In this document: one piece after another, positions 15,935-23,869 of the stretch
How positions within the stretch are numbered: position 1 is the first letter of the stretch
Layout: each line of letters starts with the position of its first letter
NCBI RefSeq assembly: GCF_039812505.1
Contig: NZ_JBDIAQ010000016.1
Coordinates: forward strand, 1 to 41,691
Reading direction: 5' to 3'
DNA length: 41,691 nucleotides
Source of the DNA: Intrasporangium_A sp039812505
GTDB lineage: Bacteria > Actinomycetota > Actinomycetes > Actinomycetales > Dermatophilaceae
Program-made: the position numbers and the translations under genes
The notes under the pieces: model-generated
Database searches by the model: none
What the model was told of the DNA's origin: nothing
Seen by the model: only the letters and a program-made list of their open reading frames with translations

Positions 15935-17395
15935 TCAGTCGACGGCCCGGCCGTCGGAGGCGGTCGCCCGTCCCCGGGCCGCCTTGCGGGCCTCGGTCTC
16001 GTCGCGGATCTCGCGGAACCGCCGGTCGGTCAGCGGGTACCGCCAGAACACCGCCATCGCGACGAGCGCGGCGACCGCGGGGATCAGACCCATCGTGACC
16101 CGGATCGCGGTGACGGCCGACTCCGGCTGGACCGGGTCGGGCACGGCCGCCGTGGCGGACAGGTAACCGCCGAGGGCGAGCGCCGCGGCGCCGAGAGCGC
16201 CACCGATCGACTGGGTGATCTTGCGGGTGAACGAGAAGATCGCGTAGGTCGCCCCCTCGGACCGCTTGCCGGACTTCCACTCGCCGTACTCGACCGTGTC
16301 GGCCTCGAGGCCGAACATCACCGTGTTGATCAGCGCCGCGCCGATCCCCTTGACCCCGAGGAAGACCAGCGCCGGAGCGACCGCACCGGCCGGGGTGAGG
16401 AAGAGTGCGACGCCGCCGGCGACGGTGAACAGGCCGCACCACTGGAACAGCGCCGTCTTGCCCCACCGCTCGACCGCCGACGGGATGAAGGGCGCGGCCA
16501 CGATCGAGATGCCGCTGTTCACCAGCACGATCGGGCCCATCCACCTGATGTCGCCCATGACGTACTGGGCGTAGTAGGCCGAGGCGCCGCCGACCGCGAA
16601 CAACCCGGTCAGGTAGCAGAAGCTCGCCGCGCAGAGCAGGGCGAGCGCGGTGTTGTGGCGCAGGGTCTGCCAGGTCTCGCGCAGCGAGACCCGCGGCTGG
16701 GTGCGCACCACCTGCTCCCGGCACCAGAGGAAGGTCAGCAGGTAGGCGCCGGTGCCGACGAGCACGAAGGCGAGGGTGGTGTGCGTGAAGACGGCCTGCA
16801 CCTGCGCCTGGTAGCGGCCCGGGGTCAGCGTGCCGCGCTGCGCCTTCAGGGCGGAGATCTGCGGGGCGATCACGTAGGTCAGCACGATGCCGCCCGCCGC
16901 GGCGCCGAAGAACCGGGCAGCGACGAGCCTGGCCCGCTCGCGCACCGACTGGGTCATCGCCGAGGCGAGCGAACCGTACGGGATGTTGACCAGGGAGTAG
17001 GCCAGGCCCAGGACGGCATAGGTCAGGTACGCGTAGAGCAGCTTGGTACCCAAGTCGAACGAGGCGGGCACGTGGAAGGTGAGGAAGCTGAGCAGCAGCA
17101 GGGGCACCGCGCCGAAGAGGATGAACGGGCGGAACTTGCCCCACCTGGTCATGGTCCGGTCGACCAGGCGGCCGGCGGCCACGTCGGCCACGGCGTCCCA
17201 GAGGCGCACGACGAGGAACATCGTCGCCACGGCCGCCGCCGACAGGCCGGCCACGTCGGTGTAGTAGTAGAGCAGGAAGGACGTGCCGAGCGAGAAGGCG
17301 AGGTTGTTGGCAAAGTCGCCGGAGGCGTAGCCCACCACCGCGCGCTTGGGCAGCGGCTCGTGGACGCCCTCGCGCGCTGGCGGGACCTGGCTCAC
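15935..17395 (-). CDS. GPH-family (MelB-like) glycoside/uronide symporter
   Basis: A 486-residue, 12-helix symporter of the glycoside-pentoside-hexuronide:cation family. ASGDFANNLAFSLGTSFLLYYYTD in helix 1 and VVRLWDAVADVAAGRLVDRT carry the family's conserved acidic, cation-site residues, and GKFRPFILFGAVPL follows. The long C-terminal DTVEYGEWKSGKRSEG and FSFTRKITQSIGGALGAAAL motifs are also typical. The family includes MelB and the glucuronide carrier UidB. The start is a GTG at 17395, four bp after the stop of the upstream isomerase-like gene, so the two are co-transcribed. The transported sugar is probably the substrate of the adjacent oxidoreductases. Confidence 0.92.
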   Translation of the reverse strand: MSQVPPAREGVHEPLPKRAVVGYASGDFANNLAFSLGTSFLLYYYTDVAGLSAAAVATMFLVVRLWDAVADVAAGRLVDRTMTRWGKFRPFILFGAVPLLLLSFLTFHVPASFDLGTKLLYAYLTYAVLGLAYSLVNIPYGSLASAMTQSVRERARLVAARFFGAAAGGIVLTYVIAPQISALKAQRGTLTPGRYQAQVQAVFTHTTLAFVLVGTGAYLLTFLWCREQVVRTQPRVSLRETWQTLRHNTALALLCAASFCYLTGLFAVGGASAYYAQYVMGDIRWMGPIVLVNSGISIVAAPFIPSAVERWGKTALFQWCGLFTVAGGVALFLTPAGAVAPALVFLGVKGIGAALINTVMFGLEADTVEYGEWKSGKRSEGATYAIFSFTRKITQSIGGALGAAALALGGYLSATAAVPDPVQPESAVTAIRVTMGLIPAVAALVAMAVFWRYPLTDRRFREIRDETEARKAARGRATASDGRAVD

Positions 17396-17399
17396 CCGC

Positions 17400-18260
17400 T
17401 CACAACAGCGCTTCGTAGCCCGCCGCGACGAGGTTCTCCCGGGAGGTCACGAGACAGTCGAACGGGTCGCGCCCGTACTGGTCGTCCTGCTCGATGAACA
17501 GGTACTTCGCCCCGGCGGCGATGGCGGTGTCGATGATCTCGGGCCAGTCGAGCGTGCCCTCCCCGACCTCGGCGAACTGCACGATGCCGGTGAAGGCGGA
17601 CATGAAGGCCGCGACGTCACCGGCCCGGAGCGCGTCGAACGCCGCGGGGTCCATCGGCCCGATCCGGTAGTCCTTGAGGTGGACGAGGTCGACGAGCCCG
17701 GCGTACTTCTGCAGCGTCCGCACGGGGTCACGACCGCCGCGCTGCACCCAGTGCACGTCGATCTCGAGGCGCAGGTTCGGCGCCTGCTCGCGGATGATGT
17801 CGAGGACCTGCACGCCGGCGACCTTGGCGAACTCGATGTGGTGGTTGTGGTAGTACAGCCCGATCCCGGCGTCGGCCAGCCGCGCGGCGATCTCGTCGGC
17901 CTGCCGGCAGAACCGCAGCAGCTCGTCGTACGAGGCCATCGCCTCGAACGGCATCATCCCGATGCGCACCATGTCCGCGCCCAGTGTGCGGGCGTCGCCG
18001 ACCACCTTGTCGAAGTGGCTCGTCAGCGAGTCGTTCGGCGCCCCCTCCGGCGCCTGGACCGCTGCCGACAGGGCCCCGAAGTCGACGCCGAGGTCGTCGC
18101 GCGCGCGCCGCATCTGCGCGACGTTCTCCGGCGTCATGGGGATCTGCGAGACCTCGACGGCTCGGAAGCCGATCTCGGTCAGGCGCCGCAGCGTCTCGTA
18201 GGGCCCCGCCTGCTCGACCTTGGAGCGCAGCATCATCATCTGGACCCCGATGGTTGCCAT
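17400..18260 (-). CDS. Sugar phosphate isomerase/epimerase-like TIM-barrel protein
   Basis: A 286-residue member of the xylose-isomerase-like TIM-barrel (AP endonuclease 2) superfamily. Metal-ligand-type motifs are YYHNHHIEF, RLEIDVHWVQRGG, LVHLKDY, VGEGTLDWPEI and a final FIEQDD. Family members include sugar isomerases, epimerases and lyases acting on 3-keto sugars, so the exact reaction is open. The ATG at 18260 is preferred to the GTG one codon earlier because AAGGGG sits five bases upstream. The 96-bp gap before it holds three operator-like TCGA palindromes, suggesting its own promoter. The symporter gene follows four bp downstream. Confidence 0.85.
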   Translation of the reverse strand: MATIGVQMMMLRSKVEQAGPYETLRRLTEIGFRAVEVSQIPMTPENVAQMRRARDDLGVDFGALSAAVQAPEGAPNDSLTSHFDKVVGDARTLGADMVRIGMMPFEAMASYDELLRFCRQADEIAARLADAGIGLYYHNHHIEFAKVAGVQVLDIIREQAPNLRLEIDVHWVQRGGRDPVRTLQKYAGLVDLVHLKDYRIGPMDPAAFDALRAGDVAAFMSAFTGIVQFAEVGEGTLDWPEIIDTAIAAGAKYLFIEQDDQYGRDPFDCLVTSRENLVAAGYEALL

Positions 18261-18278
18261 CACATCCCCTTCTGTTCG

Positions 18279-18326
18279 CGAGTTCGATCGACTCTGTGTC
18301 TCGAGTTCGACAGGTTTCGAGCTCGA
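18279..18326. promoter_or_regulatory. Cluster of three TCGAnnTCGA-type operator-like sites
   Basis: CGAGTTCGA occurs at 18279 and 18302, and the related palindromic CGAGCTCGA at 18318. They lie 18-66 bp upstream of the isomerase-like gene start. Repeated near-palindromes directly ahead of a start suggest a repressor-binding region. No regulator gene lies nearby to name. Confidence 0.4.
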
Positions 18327-18356
18327 CGCCGGTCCGGCATCGTGCCGCGTCGGCCG

Positions 18357-19409
18357 TCACGACCCGCCGGCCGGTGGCGTGGCACGCGACTGGGCGTAGA
18401 CGTCGGTGACGATCCGCAGGGACTTCAGCGCCTCGGCCGGGCTGATCCAGAACGGCTCCGGGTCGTCGAGCCGGTCGTAGAAGTCGGCGATCAGCACCTC
18501 GTGCGAGACGCCCCAGTAGGTGCGCCCGGCCGACGGGGCGGCCCGCTCGGTGACGTGCTCGACCCGGCCGTCGGCGTAGGCGATCCTCAGGTCCCGGTTC
18601 AGCGACAGGGTGCCGTGCTCGGCGGTCACCTGCAGCGTCACCGGGTGGTTGGCGACGGCGCACAGGGTGCCGAAGAACACGCTGCGCGCGCCACCGTCGT
18701 GGTGCAGCACCATCTCGGCGGTGTCCTCGACCTCGATGACGTCGCCGTACAGGCGGGTCGCGGCCCGGCCGGACACCTCGACGACCTCGCCGAGCAGCCA
18801 CTGCAGCAGGTCGATCGTGTGCAGGGCCTGGTTGATCAGCAGGCCGCCGCCGGCCCGGTCCCACCTGCCGCGCCACGGCTTGACCCGGTAGTACTCGGGC
18901 GCGCGGGTCCACATGACCGTCGCCGTGGCGCCGACGACCCGGCCCAGCTCACCGGAGTCGAGCACCGCGCGGGCGGCCTGCGCGGTGGTGTTGTAGCGGT
19001 TCTGCAGGCACACGCCCACCTTCGTCGAGCCGGTCTCGGCCGCCCGGACCAGCTGCTCGGCGGCGGCGACCGTGTGGGCCAGCGGCTTCTCGACGAGCAC
19101 GGGCGTGTCCAGGTCGAGGCAGGCCAGAGCCACCGGCACGTGCTCGTCGTGCGGGGTGCACACGTGGACCACGTCCGGCCGCACCTGACGGACCATCGCC
19201 TCGACGTCGGCGAAGCCCGGGACGCCTTGCGCGGCAACGGCGCCGGCCAGCGTCTCGGGGTCACTGTCGCAGACCGCCACCAGCTCGATCCCGGCGATGG
19301 CCTCGATCGCCTCGAGGTGGACGGTGGCCACGTCGCCGCAGCCGACGACCGCCGCCCGACGCGGCCGTGTGCCGGTCGTGGCCCCGCCCGGCTGCTCGGT
19401 GGCCGTCAC
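18357..19409 (-). CDS. Gfo/Idh/MocA-family oxidoreductase
   Basis: A 350-residue NAD(P)-dependent sugar dehydrogenase-like protein. The Rossmann motif is AAVVGCGDVATVH near residue 20, the catalytic-lysine motif is VLVEKPLAH, and the C-terminal half forms the large substrate-binding sheet. The family oxidises sugars, often at C1, C2 or C3, or inositol. The GTG at 19409 overlaps the stop of the upstream isomerase-like gene (GTGA), so the two are translationally coupled. That tight pairing suggests that the dehydrogenase product or substrate is shared with the TIM-barrel enzyme. Confidence 0.9.
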   Translation of the reverse strand: MTATEQPGGATTGTRPRRAAVVGCGDVATVHLEAIEAIAGIELVAVCDSDPETLAGAVAAQGVPGFADVEAMVRQVRPDVVHVCTPHDEHVPVALACLDLDTPVLVEKPLAHTVAAAEQLVRAAETGSTKVGVCLQNRYNTTAQAARAVLDSGELGRVVGATATVMWTRAPEYYRVKPWRGRWDRAGGGLLINQALHTIDLLQWLLGEVVEVSGRAATRLYGDVIEVEDTAEMVLHHDGGARSVFFGTLCAVANHPVTLQVTAEHGTLSLNRDLRIAYADGRVEHVTERAAPSAGRTYWGVSHEVLIADFYDRLDDPEPFWISPAEALKSLRIVTDVYAQSRATPPAGGS

Positions 19410-20233
19410 CGGTACTCGATGCCCTCGGCCTGCAGCAGGCCGGTGAAGGCCTTGAACGCCTCGGTGAACAGCTCCGGGCCGGAGAACCCGCCGAGCGCGT
19501 GCGCCTGGCTCAGGTGCGGCTCGAGCGAGAAGAACCCGTCGAACCCGTCCGCGCGCAGCGCGCGGATCGTCTCGACCAGCTCGCCGTCACCCCGGCCGGC
19601 GGCGACGACCTCGCCGGTGGCCAGATGCGCGTCCTTGATCTGGACGTACTCGAGCAGCGGCCGGATCTGCGCGTACGCCTCGGTGAAGGGGCGCACCCCG
19701 ACCTGCACGAAGTTCGCGGCGTCCCAGGCCGCCCGCAGGTTCGGAGAGCCGACGGACTCGAGGATGTCGACGCAGCGGCGCGGGATGTCGCCGTAGATCT
19801 CCTTCTCGTTCTCGTGGAGCATCACCACGTCGCCCTCGGCCGCGACCTGTGCCAGCACCCGCATCCGGCGCAGCACCTCGTCGCGGTGGACGTCGGGGTC
19901 GTCACCGGGGCTGATGAAGAACGAGAAGACCCTGATGTACCTGGCCCCGAAGTGGTGTGCGACCTGCACCGCGTGCTGCGCCCGCGCCACGTGCGGCTCG
20001 AACGGCTCGTCGATGCGGATCTTGCCGATCGGCGAGCCGATGCTGGACACCTTCAGGCCGTGCGAGTCGAGGATCTGCCTGGCTCGCGCGAGCTGGTCGT
20101 CGTCCAGGTCGAGGACGTTGGTCCGCCACGCACTGCGAAACTCCAGGTACGAGAGCCCGAGCCGGGAGACCAGCTCGCACTGCTCCTGCAGGTCGGGTGA
20201 GATCTCGTCGGAGAATCCCGAAAGCGTCCACAT
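19406..20233 (-). CDS. Second sugar isomerase/epimerase-like TIM-barrel protein
   Basis: A 275-residue xylose-isomerase-like TIM-barrel protein. Metal-site motifs are MLHENEKEIYGD, RAAWDAANFVQVG, YVQIKDAH and the closing FFSLEPHL. It is only distantly similar in sequence to the neighbour at 17400. The ATG at 20233 (MWTLSGFSDEISPDLQ) is chosen because AAAGGAG lies nine bases upstream; longer upstream frames lack a ribosome site. It is the first gene of the minus-strand unit running to 15935. The upstream 180 bp are shared with a divergent dehydrogenase gene and contain an inverted repeat. The substrate is unknown. Confidence 0.87.
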   Translation of the reverse strand: MWTLSGFSDEISPDLQEQCELVSRLGLSYLEFRSAWRTNVLDLDDDQLARARQILDSHGLKVSSIGSPIGKIRIDEPFEPHVARAQHAVQVAHHFGARYIRVFSFFISPGDDPDVHRDEVLRRMRVLAQVAAEGDVVMLHENEKEIYGDIPRRCVDILESVGSPNLRAAWDAANFVQVGVRPFTEAYAQIRPLLEYVQIKDAHLATGEVVAAGRGDGELVETIRALRADGFDGFFSLEPHLSQAHALGGFSGPELFTEAFKAFTGLLQAEGIEYR

Positions 20234-20281
20234 GACGATGCGCTCCTTTGTCGAGACCTCGGCACGGTCGCGGATATGGCC

Positions 20282-20313
20282 CTCTGGCAATGTTGTTGAC
20301 ACTATAGCCAGAG
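20282..20313. promoter_or_regulatory. Inverted repeat in the divergent sugar-gene promoter region
   Basis: CTCTGGC (20282-20288) and GCCAGAG (20307-20313) are perfect 7-bp arms separated by 18 bp. The spacer contains TTGACA on the plus strand and, on the minus strand, a good -10-like TATAGT. The element sits between two divergent genes, so one regulator bound here could control both. The regulator is not in the window. Confidence 0.5.
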
Positions 20314-20413
20314 CCGGAGCCTCGACAGAGGTCGGGAGCGACGCACCGGGAAGGCCCGTACGTCAGGCCCTTCCGGGAGCGCCGGCACACACCCCAACGA
20401 GAGGCTTTCGGCA

Positions 20414-21583
20414 ATGGCAGACCTGGTCAGGCTCGGCATCATCGGGTTCGGCGCGCAGGGATCGATGTACGCGCAGCTGATCTCCACCGGAGCGGTCCCG
20501 AACATGGCGATCGGGGCGGTCGCGGACATCGACGCGGCGGCGCTGGACCGCGCCGCGAGCGCCTACCCGGACGTGCCCCGGTACGAGGACTATCACGCGT
20601 TGCTCGCCTCGGGACAGGTCGACGCCGTGGTCACCACGGTGCCGCACTACCTGCACCCCGAGATCGGCATCGCCGCCCTCGACGCGGGGCTGCACGTGAT
20701 GATCGACAAGCCGGCCGGCGTCTACACCGCCCAGGTGCGCCGGCTCAACGAGTTCGCGGCGGCCAGGCCCGGGCTGACCTTCGCGATCATGTTCAACCAG
20801 CGCAACAACCCGCTGTACCAGCGGATCAAGCAGATCGTCGACGCCGGCGAGATCGGCGCCATCCGGCACACGAACTGGGTGATCACGACCTGGTGGCGCC
20901 CGCAGGCGTACTACGACCAGTCCGCGTGGCGCGCCACGTGGGGCGGCGAGGGTGGCGGCGTGCTGGTCAACCAGGCGCCCCACCAGCTGGACCTGTGGCA
21001 GTGGATCTGCGGCACGCCGAAGTCCGTGACCGCCAAGGTCGCCTACGGGTTCCGCCGCGACATCGCGGTCGAGGACGAGGTGACCGCGGTGGTCGACTAC
21101 GGCGACGGCGCGACCGGCGTGTTCGTCACCGCCACCCACGACCTGGTGGGCACCGACCGCTTCGAGATCCTCGGCGACAGGGGCAAGATCGTCGTGGACG
21201 GCTCGAAGACCGCCACCGTGACCCGGCTGGTCAAGGACGAGCGGGAGCTGTCCGACGAGCTGGACGCCGACGCGGTGCGGCGGCTGTTCATGGGCGAGCT
21301 GGACGTGTCGCGCTTCTACCAGCAGGAGATCGTCGAGCTCGACTCACCGTGGGGCGTCCAGCATGCCGGGGTCCTGGAGAACTTCGCCGCGCACATCCTC
21401 GACGGCACCCCGCTGCTCGCGCCCGGGCACGAGGGCATCAACGGCGTGCGGCTGGCCAACGCCATCCACCTGTCCTCCTGGCTCGGCACCGAGGTCCCCC
21501 TCGACCTCGACGAGGCAGAGTACCTGCGCCAGCTGAACGCCCGGATCCGGGCCGAGGGGCGGTTCCCCGAGCGGGTCGACTGA
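20414..21583 (+). CDS. Gfo/Idh/MocA-family oxidoreductase
   Basis: A 389-residue NAD(P)-dependent dehydrogenase-like protein. The nucleotide motif is LGIIGFGAQGSMYA (residues 7-20), the lysine motif VMIDKPAGVYT, and the second half has GGEGGGVLVNQAPHQLDLWQWICG, where the catalytic-site His of this family is found. GAGAGG about nine bases upstream supports the ATG at 20414. It is the only plus-strand gene of the cluster and is divergent from the isomerase-dehydrogenase unit. A strong hairpin follows its stop. It is not a recent duplicate of the gene at 18357, as the two are clearly different in sequence. Confidence 0.9.
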   Translation: MADLVRLGIIGFGAQGSMYAQLISTGAVPNMAIGAVADIDAAALDRAASAYPDVPRYEDYHALLASGQVDAVVTTVPHYLHPEIGIAALDAGLHVMIDKPAGVYTAQVRRLNEFAAARPGLTFAIMFNQRNNPLYQRIKQIVDAGEIGAIRHTNWVITTWWRPQAYYDQSAWRATWGGEGGGVLVNQAPHQLDLWQWICGTPKSVTAKVAYGFRRDIAVEDEVTAVVDYGDGATGVFVTATHDLVGTDRFEILGDRGKIVVDGSKTATVTRLVKDERELSDELDADAVRRLFMGELDVSRFYQQEIVELDSPWGVQHAGVLENFAAHILDGTPLLAPGHEGINGVRLANAIHLSSWLGTEVPLDLDEAEYLRQLNARIRAEGRFPERVD

Positions 21584-21597
21584 CCGGCGAGACGACC

Positions 21598-21644
21598 GAC
21601 CCGGCCGGCCCGAAGCCACGTCGCAGCTTCAGGCCGGCCGGGTC
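21598..21644. terminator. Bidirectional terminator between convergent genes
   Basis: GACCCGGCCGGCC at 21598-21610 pairs perfectly with GGCCGGCCGGGTC at 21632-21644. The stem continues after one mismatch with GAAGC/GCTTC, leaving a nine-base loop. At about 19 bp it is the longest stem seen in the window. It lies between the stops at 21583 (plus) and 21668 (minus). Confidence 0.8.
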
Positions 21645-21667
21645 GCAGGTTGTCGGCCGGTGCCGGC

Positions 21668-23095
21668 TCAGGTCGCCGAGTCGGCACCCCGCTTCACGGC
21701 GATCTCCTGGGTGATCTCGAGGAACTTCGCCTCGGTCAACGGGTAGCGGGCCATCACGATCAGGGACAGCAGCACGAACCCGGCCACCAGGCCTCCGGAC
21801 CAGTACTGGATGTTCTGGGCCACGCCGGGGGCCTGCGCGCCACCGGTCGAGGCCACCTCGGAGTTGAACCCGGCATAGGTCAGGGCGAGCCCGCCGACCA
21901 GCCCGCCGAGCGCCTGCCCCATCTTGCGGGTGAAGGAGAACACCGCATACGTCGTGCCCTCGGTGCGCTTGCCGCTGGCCCACTCGCCGTACTCGACGCA
22001 GTCGGCCTCGAGCGCCCACATCAGGGTGTTCACGCCGTTGATGCCCATGCCGATCAGGAAGAAGGCGAGCAGGCCGAACAGCGGGACCGTGCCGAGCGGA
22101 GCCAGCCCGAGCACGATGGCGCCGGCGATGCCGATGCCGCCGAGGATCAGGTAGCCGGTGCGCTTGCCGATCGTGCGCACGACGGTCGGGATGAACGGCC
22201 CGACGACGAACAGCGCGACGGTCTGGGCCAGCGTGTTCCAGGCGATGAACTGGGCGTTGCGCTGGACGTAGATGGCGATGTACGCCCCGAGCGTGCTGAA
22301 CGCGGTCAGGCCCGTCAGGAACAGCACGGCACCACTGGACAGCCACACGAGCGGCTTGTTCGAGACGAGGGTGTGCAGGCTGTCCTTCAGCGAGACCTTC
22401 GCGTCCGACCGGGTCACCTGCTCCTTGGTGGAGAACACCAGGAAGAGGTACAGGGCCATGCCCACCACCACGAAGGCGGCCGTCGTAATGAACAACGAGT
22501 GCTGCAGCGCGTCCGGGTCCTTGATGTTGGCCTTGATCTGCGGGGCGATGATGAAGGCGAGCGCGAGCACGGCGATGGCCGCACCGTAGCTGCGGAACGT
22601 CGCGAGCTTGCCGCGCTCGGCCGGGACCTGGGTCAGCGAGGGCGCCATCGAGCCGTAGGGGATGTTCACCAGCGTGTAGAACAGCGAGCCCATCAGCAGG
22701 TACGTGACGTACATGTACAGGACCGCGGCCCCGCCGGAGATGTCCGGGAAGAGGACCTTGGCCGAGTAGATCAGCATGCTCGTCACGAGCAGCGGCAGCG
22801 AGAACCACAGGATGAACGGGCGGAACTTGCCCATCTTCCCCGGCTGCCGCGCGTCGATGATCCGCCCGGTGGCCACGTCGGTGAACGCGTCGATGAAGCG
22901 CACGACGAGGAACATCGTCCCGATGACCGCTCCCTCGACCCCGACCACGTTGGTGTAGTAGAGGATCAGGAACATCCCGGCCATCGTGAAGGTCAGGTTG
23001 TTGGCGGCGTCTCCGGCCGCGTACGCCAGATAGGTCTTCAGCGTGAGCGGCTTGTGCTGGACGGCGGTTCGGGTGCTCGATGCGGCGACGGACAT
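21668..23095 (-). CDS. GPH-family (MelB/UidB-like) sugar symporter
   Basis: A 475-residue, 12-helix transporter of the same family as the one at 15935. It has YAAGDAANNLTFTMAGMFLILYYTN, VVRFIDAFTDVATGRIIDAR, GKFRPFILWFSLPLL and FSFTRKMGQALGGLVGGLAL. The two transporters are clearly related but diverged. The ATG at 23095 has GAGG seven bases upstream; a GTG four codons earlier is less likely. It may import glycosides for the oxidoreductases or glucuronides for the beta-glucuronidase pathway further on, as UidB of the same family does in E. coli. The sequence does not decide between these. Confidence 0.92.
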   Translation of the reverse strand: MSVAASSTRTAVQHKPLTLKTYLAYAAGDAANNLTFTMAGMFLILYYTNVVGVEGAVIGTMFLVVRFIDAFTDVATGRIIDARQPGKMGKFRPFILWFSLPLLVTSMLIYSAKVLFPDISGGAAVLYMYVTYLLMGSLFYTLVNIPYGSMAPSLTQVPAERGKLATFRSYGAAIAVLALAFIIAPQIKANIKDPDALQHSLFITTAAFVVVGMALYLFLVFSTKEQVTRSDAKVSLKDSLHTLVSNKPLVWLSSGAVLFLTGLTAFSTLGAYIAIYVQRNAQFIAWNTLAQTVALFVVGPFIPTVVRTIGKRTGYLILGGIGIAGAIVLGLAPLGTVPLFGLLAFFLIGMGINGVNTLMWALEADCVEYGEWASGKRTEGTTYAVFSFTRKMGQALGGLVGGLALTYAGFNSEVASTGGAQAPGVAQNIQYWSGGLVAGFVLLSLIVMARYPLTEAKFLEITQEIAVKRGADSAT

Positions 23096-23141
23096 GCGGG
23101 GCCTCACGCTCGGGGTAGTAGGGCTGCGCTCGACCTCTGGC

Positions 23142-23786
23142 TCATGAGAGGGTCGCGCGGATGGCGTTGACGATGGCGCTGACGGCCGCTGCGGCCGGGA
23201 TGCGGCTGGTGTTCAGGACGAGGTCGTAGTGGTCCGGCTGGTGCGGGTCCCACCCGTAGAGCACCCGGGACATCTCCGCCCGGACGTCGTCCTCGCGGAC
23301 CTGGCGCTTCTTGGCCTGCTCTACCGGGATGCCGGCTGCCGCGGCGGCACGAGCGACCCGGTCGGCCACCTCGCCGGTCAGCAGGACGTGCAGCGTGCGC
23401 GGCCGGTCGGCGAGGATGACCGTGGCGTTGCGGCCCACGATGACCCCGCCCTCCTGCGCGGACTGCCGCACAGCAGTGTTGTTGGTCGTGATGAGGTCGC
23501 GCCGCTCCTGCTGGGTCGTGACGATGTCGCGCCCCTCGAAGCCGCCGTAGGCACCGCCCATCGTCCGCAGGACGGTGGTCAGCACGGCCCGGTTCTCCAG
23601 CGAGGACTCGGGGTGCTCCAGCTCGTCGGAGCTGAACGCCTGCGCGTGGTACGGCAGCCCCAGGCTTCGCGCCACCTCCCGGCCGATCTCCTCCGCGCCG
23701 GCACCGTACTGCTCCCAGAGCGTCACGACCGGCTTGACCGTCTGCGCCGTACCGCCGGGTGCGTCGACCCCCGCTTGTTCGGACAT
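23142..23786 (-). CDS. Cytidylate kinase-like family protein
   Basis: A 214-residue P-loop-kinase-like protein related to cytidylate kinase. The usual N-terminal GxxGSGK loop is changed to EQYGAGAEEIGREVARSLGLP, the pattern of the cytidylate-kinase-like family rather than of true Cmk. GGVIVGRNATVIL and LHVLLTGEVADRVARAA match the family core, and KKRQVREDDVRAEM lies in the lid region. AGGAGG upstream fixes the ATG at 23786. The family's substrate is generally not known. It follows the kinase gene in the same direction at 83 bp and may be part of the sugar-use transcript. Confidence 0.8.
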   Translation of the reverse strand: MSEQAGVDAPGGTAQTVKPVVTLWEQYGAGAEEIGREVARSLGLPYHAQAFSSDELEHPESSLENRAVLTTVLRTMGGAYGGFEGRDIVTTQQERRDLITTNNTAVRQSAQEGGVIVGRNATVILADRPRTLHVLLTGEVADRVARAAAAAGIPVEQAKKRQVREDDVRAEMSRVLYGWDPHQPDHYDLVLNTSRIPAAAAVSAIVNAIRATLS

Positions 23787-23869
23787 CCCAACCTCCTGAT
23801 CGATGCCGGTGACGCCACCGTAGCCCCATCCGTCTCACGCGACAATGCGCTGCGCGCAACCGGCTGAGG

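Noticed and set aside
13387..16098. A 903-codon plus-strand frame antisense to clpB.
   Set aside because: It is the complement of strongly conserved ClpB coding sequence and its translation has no family motif.
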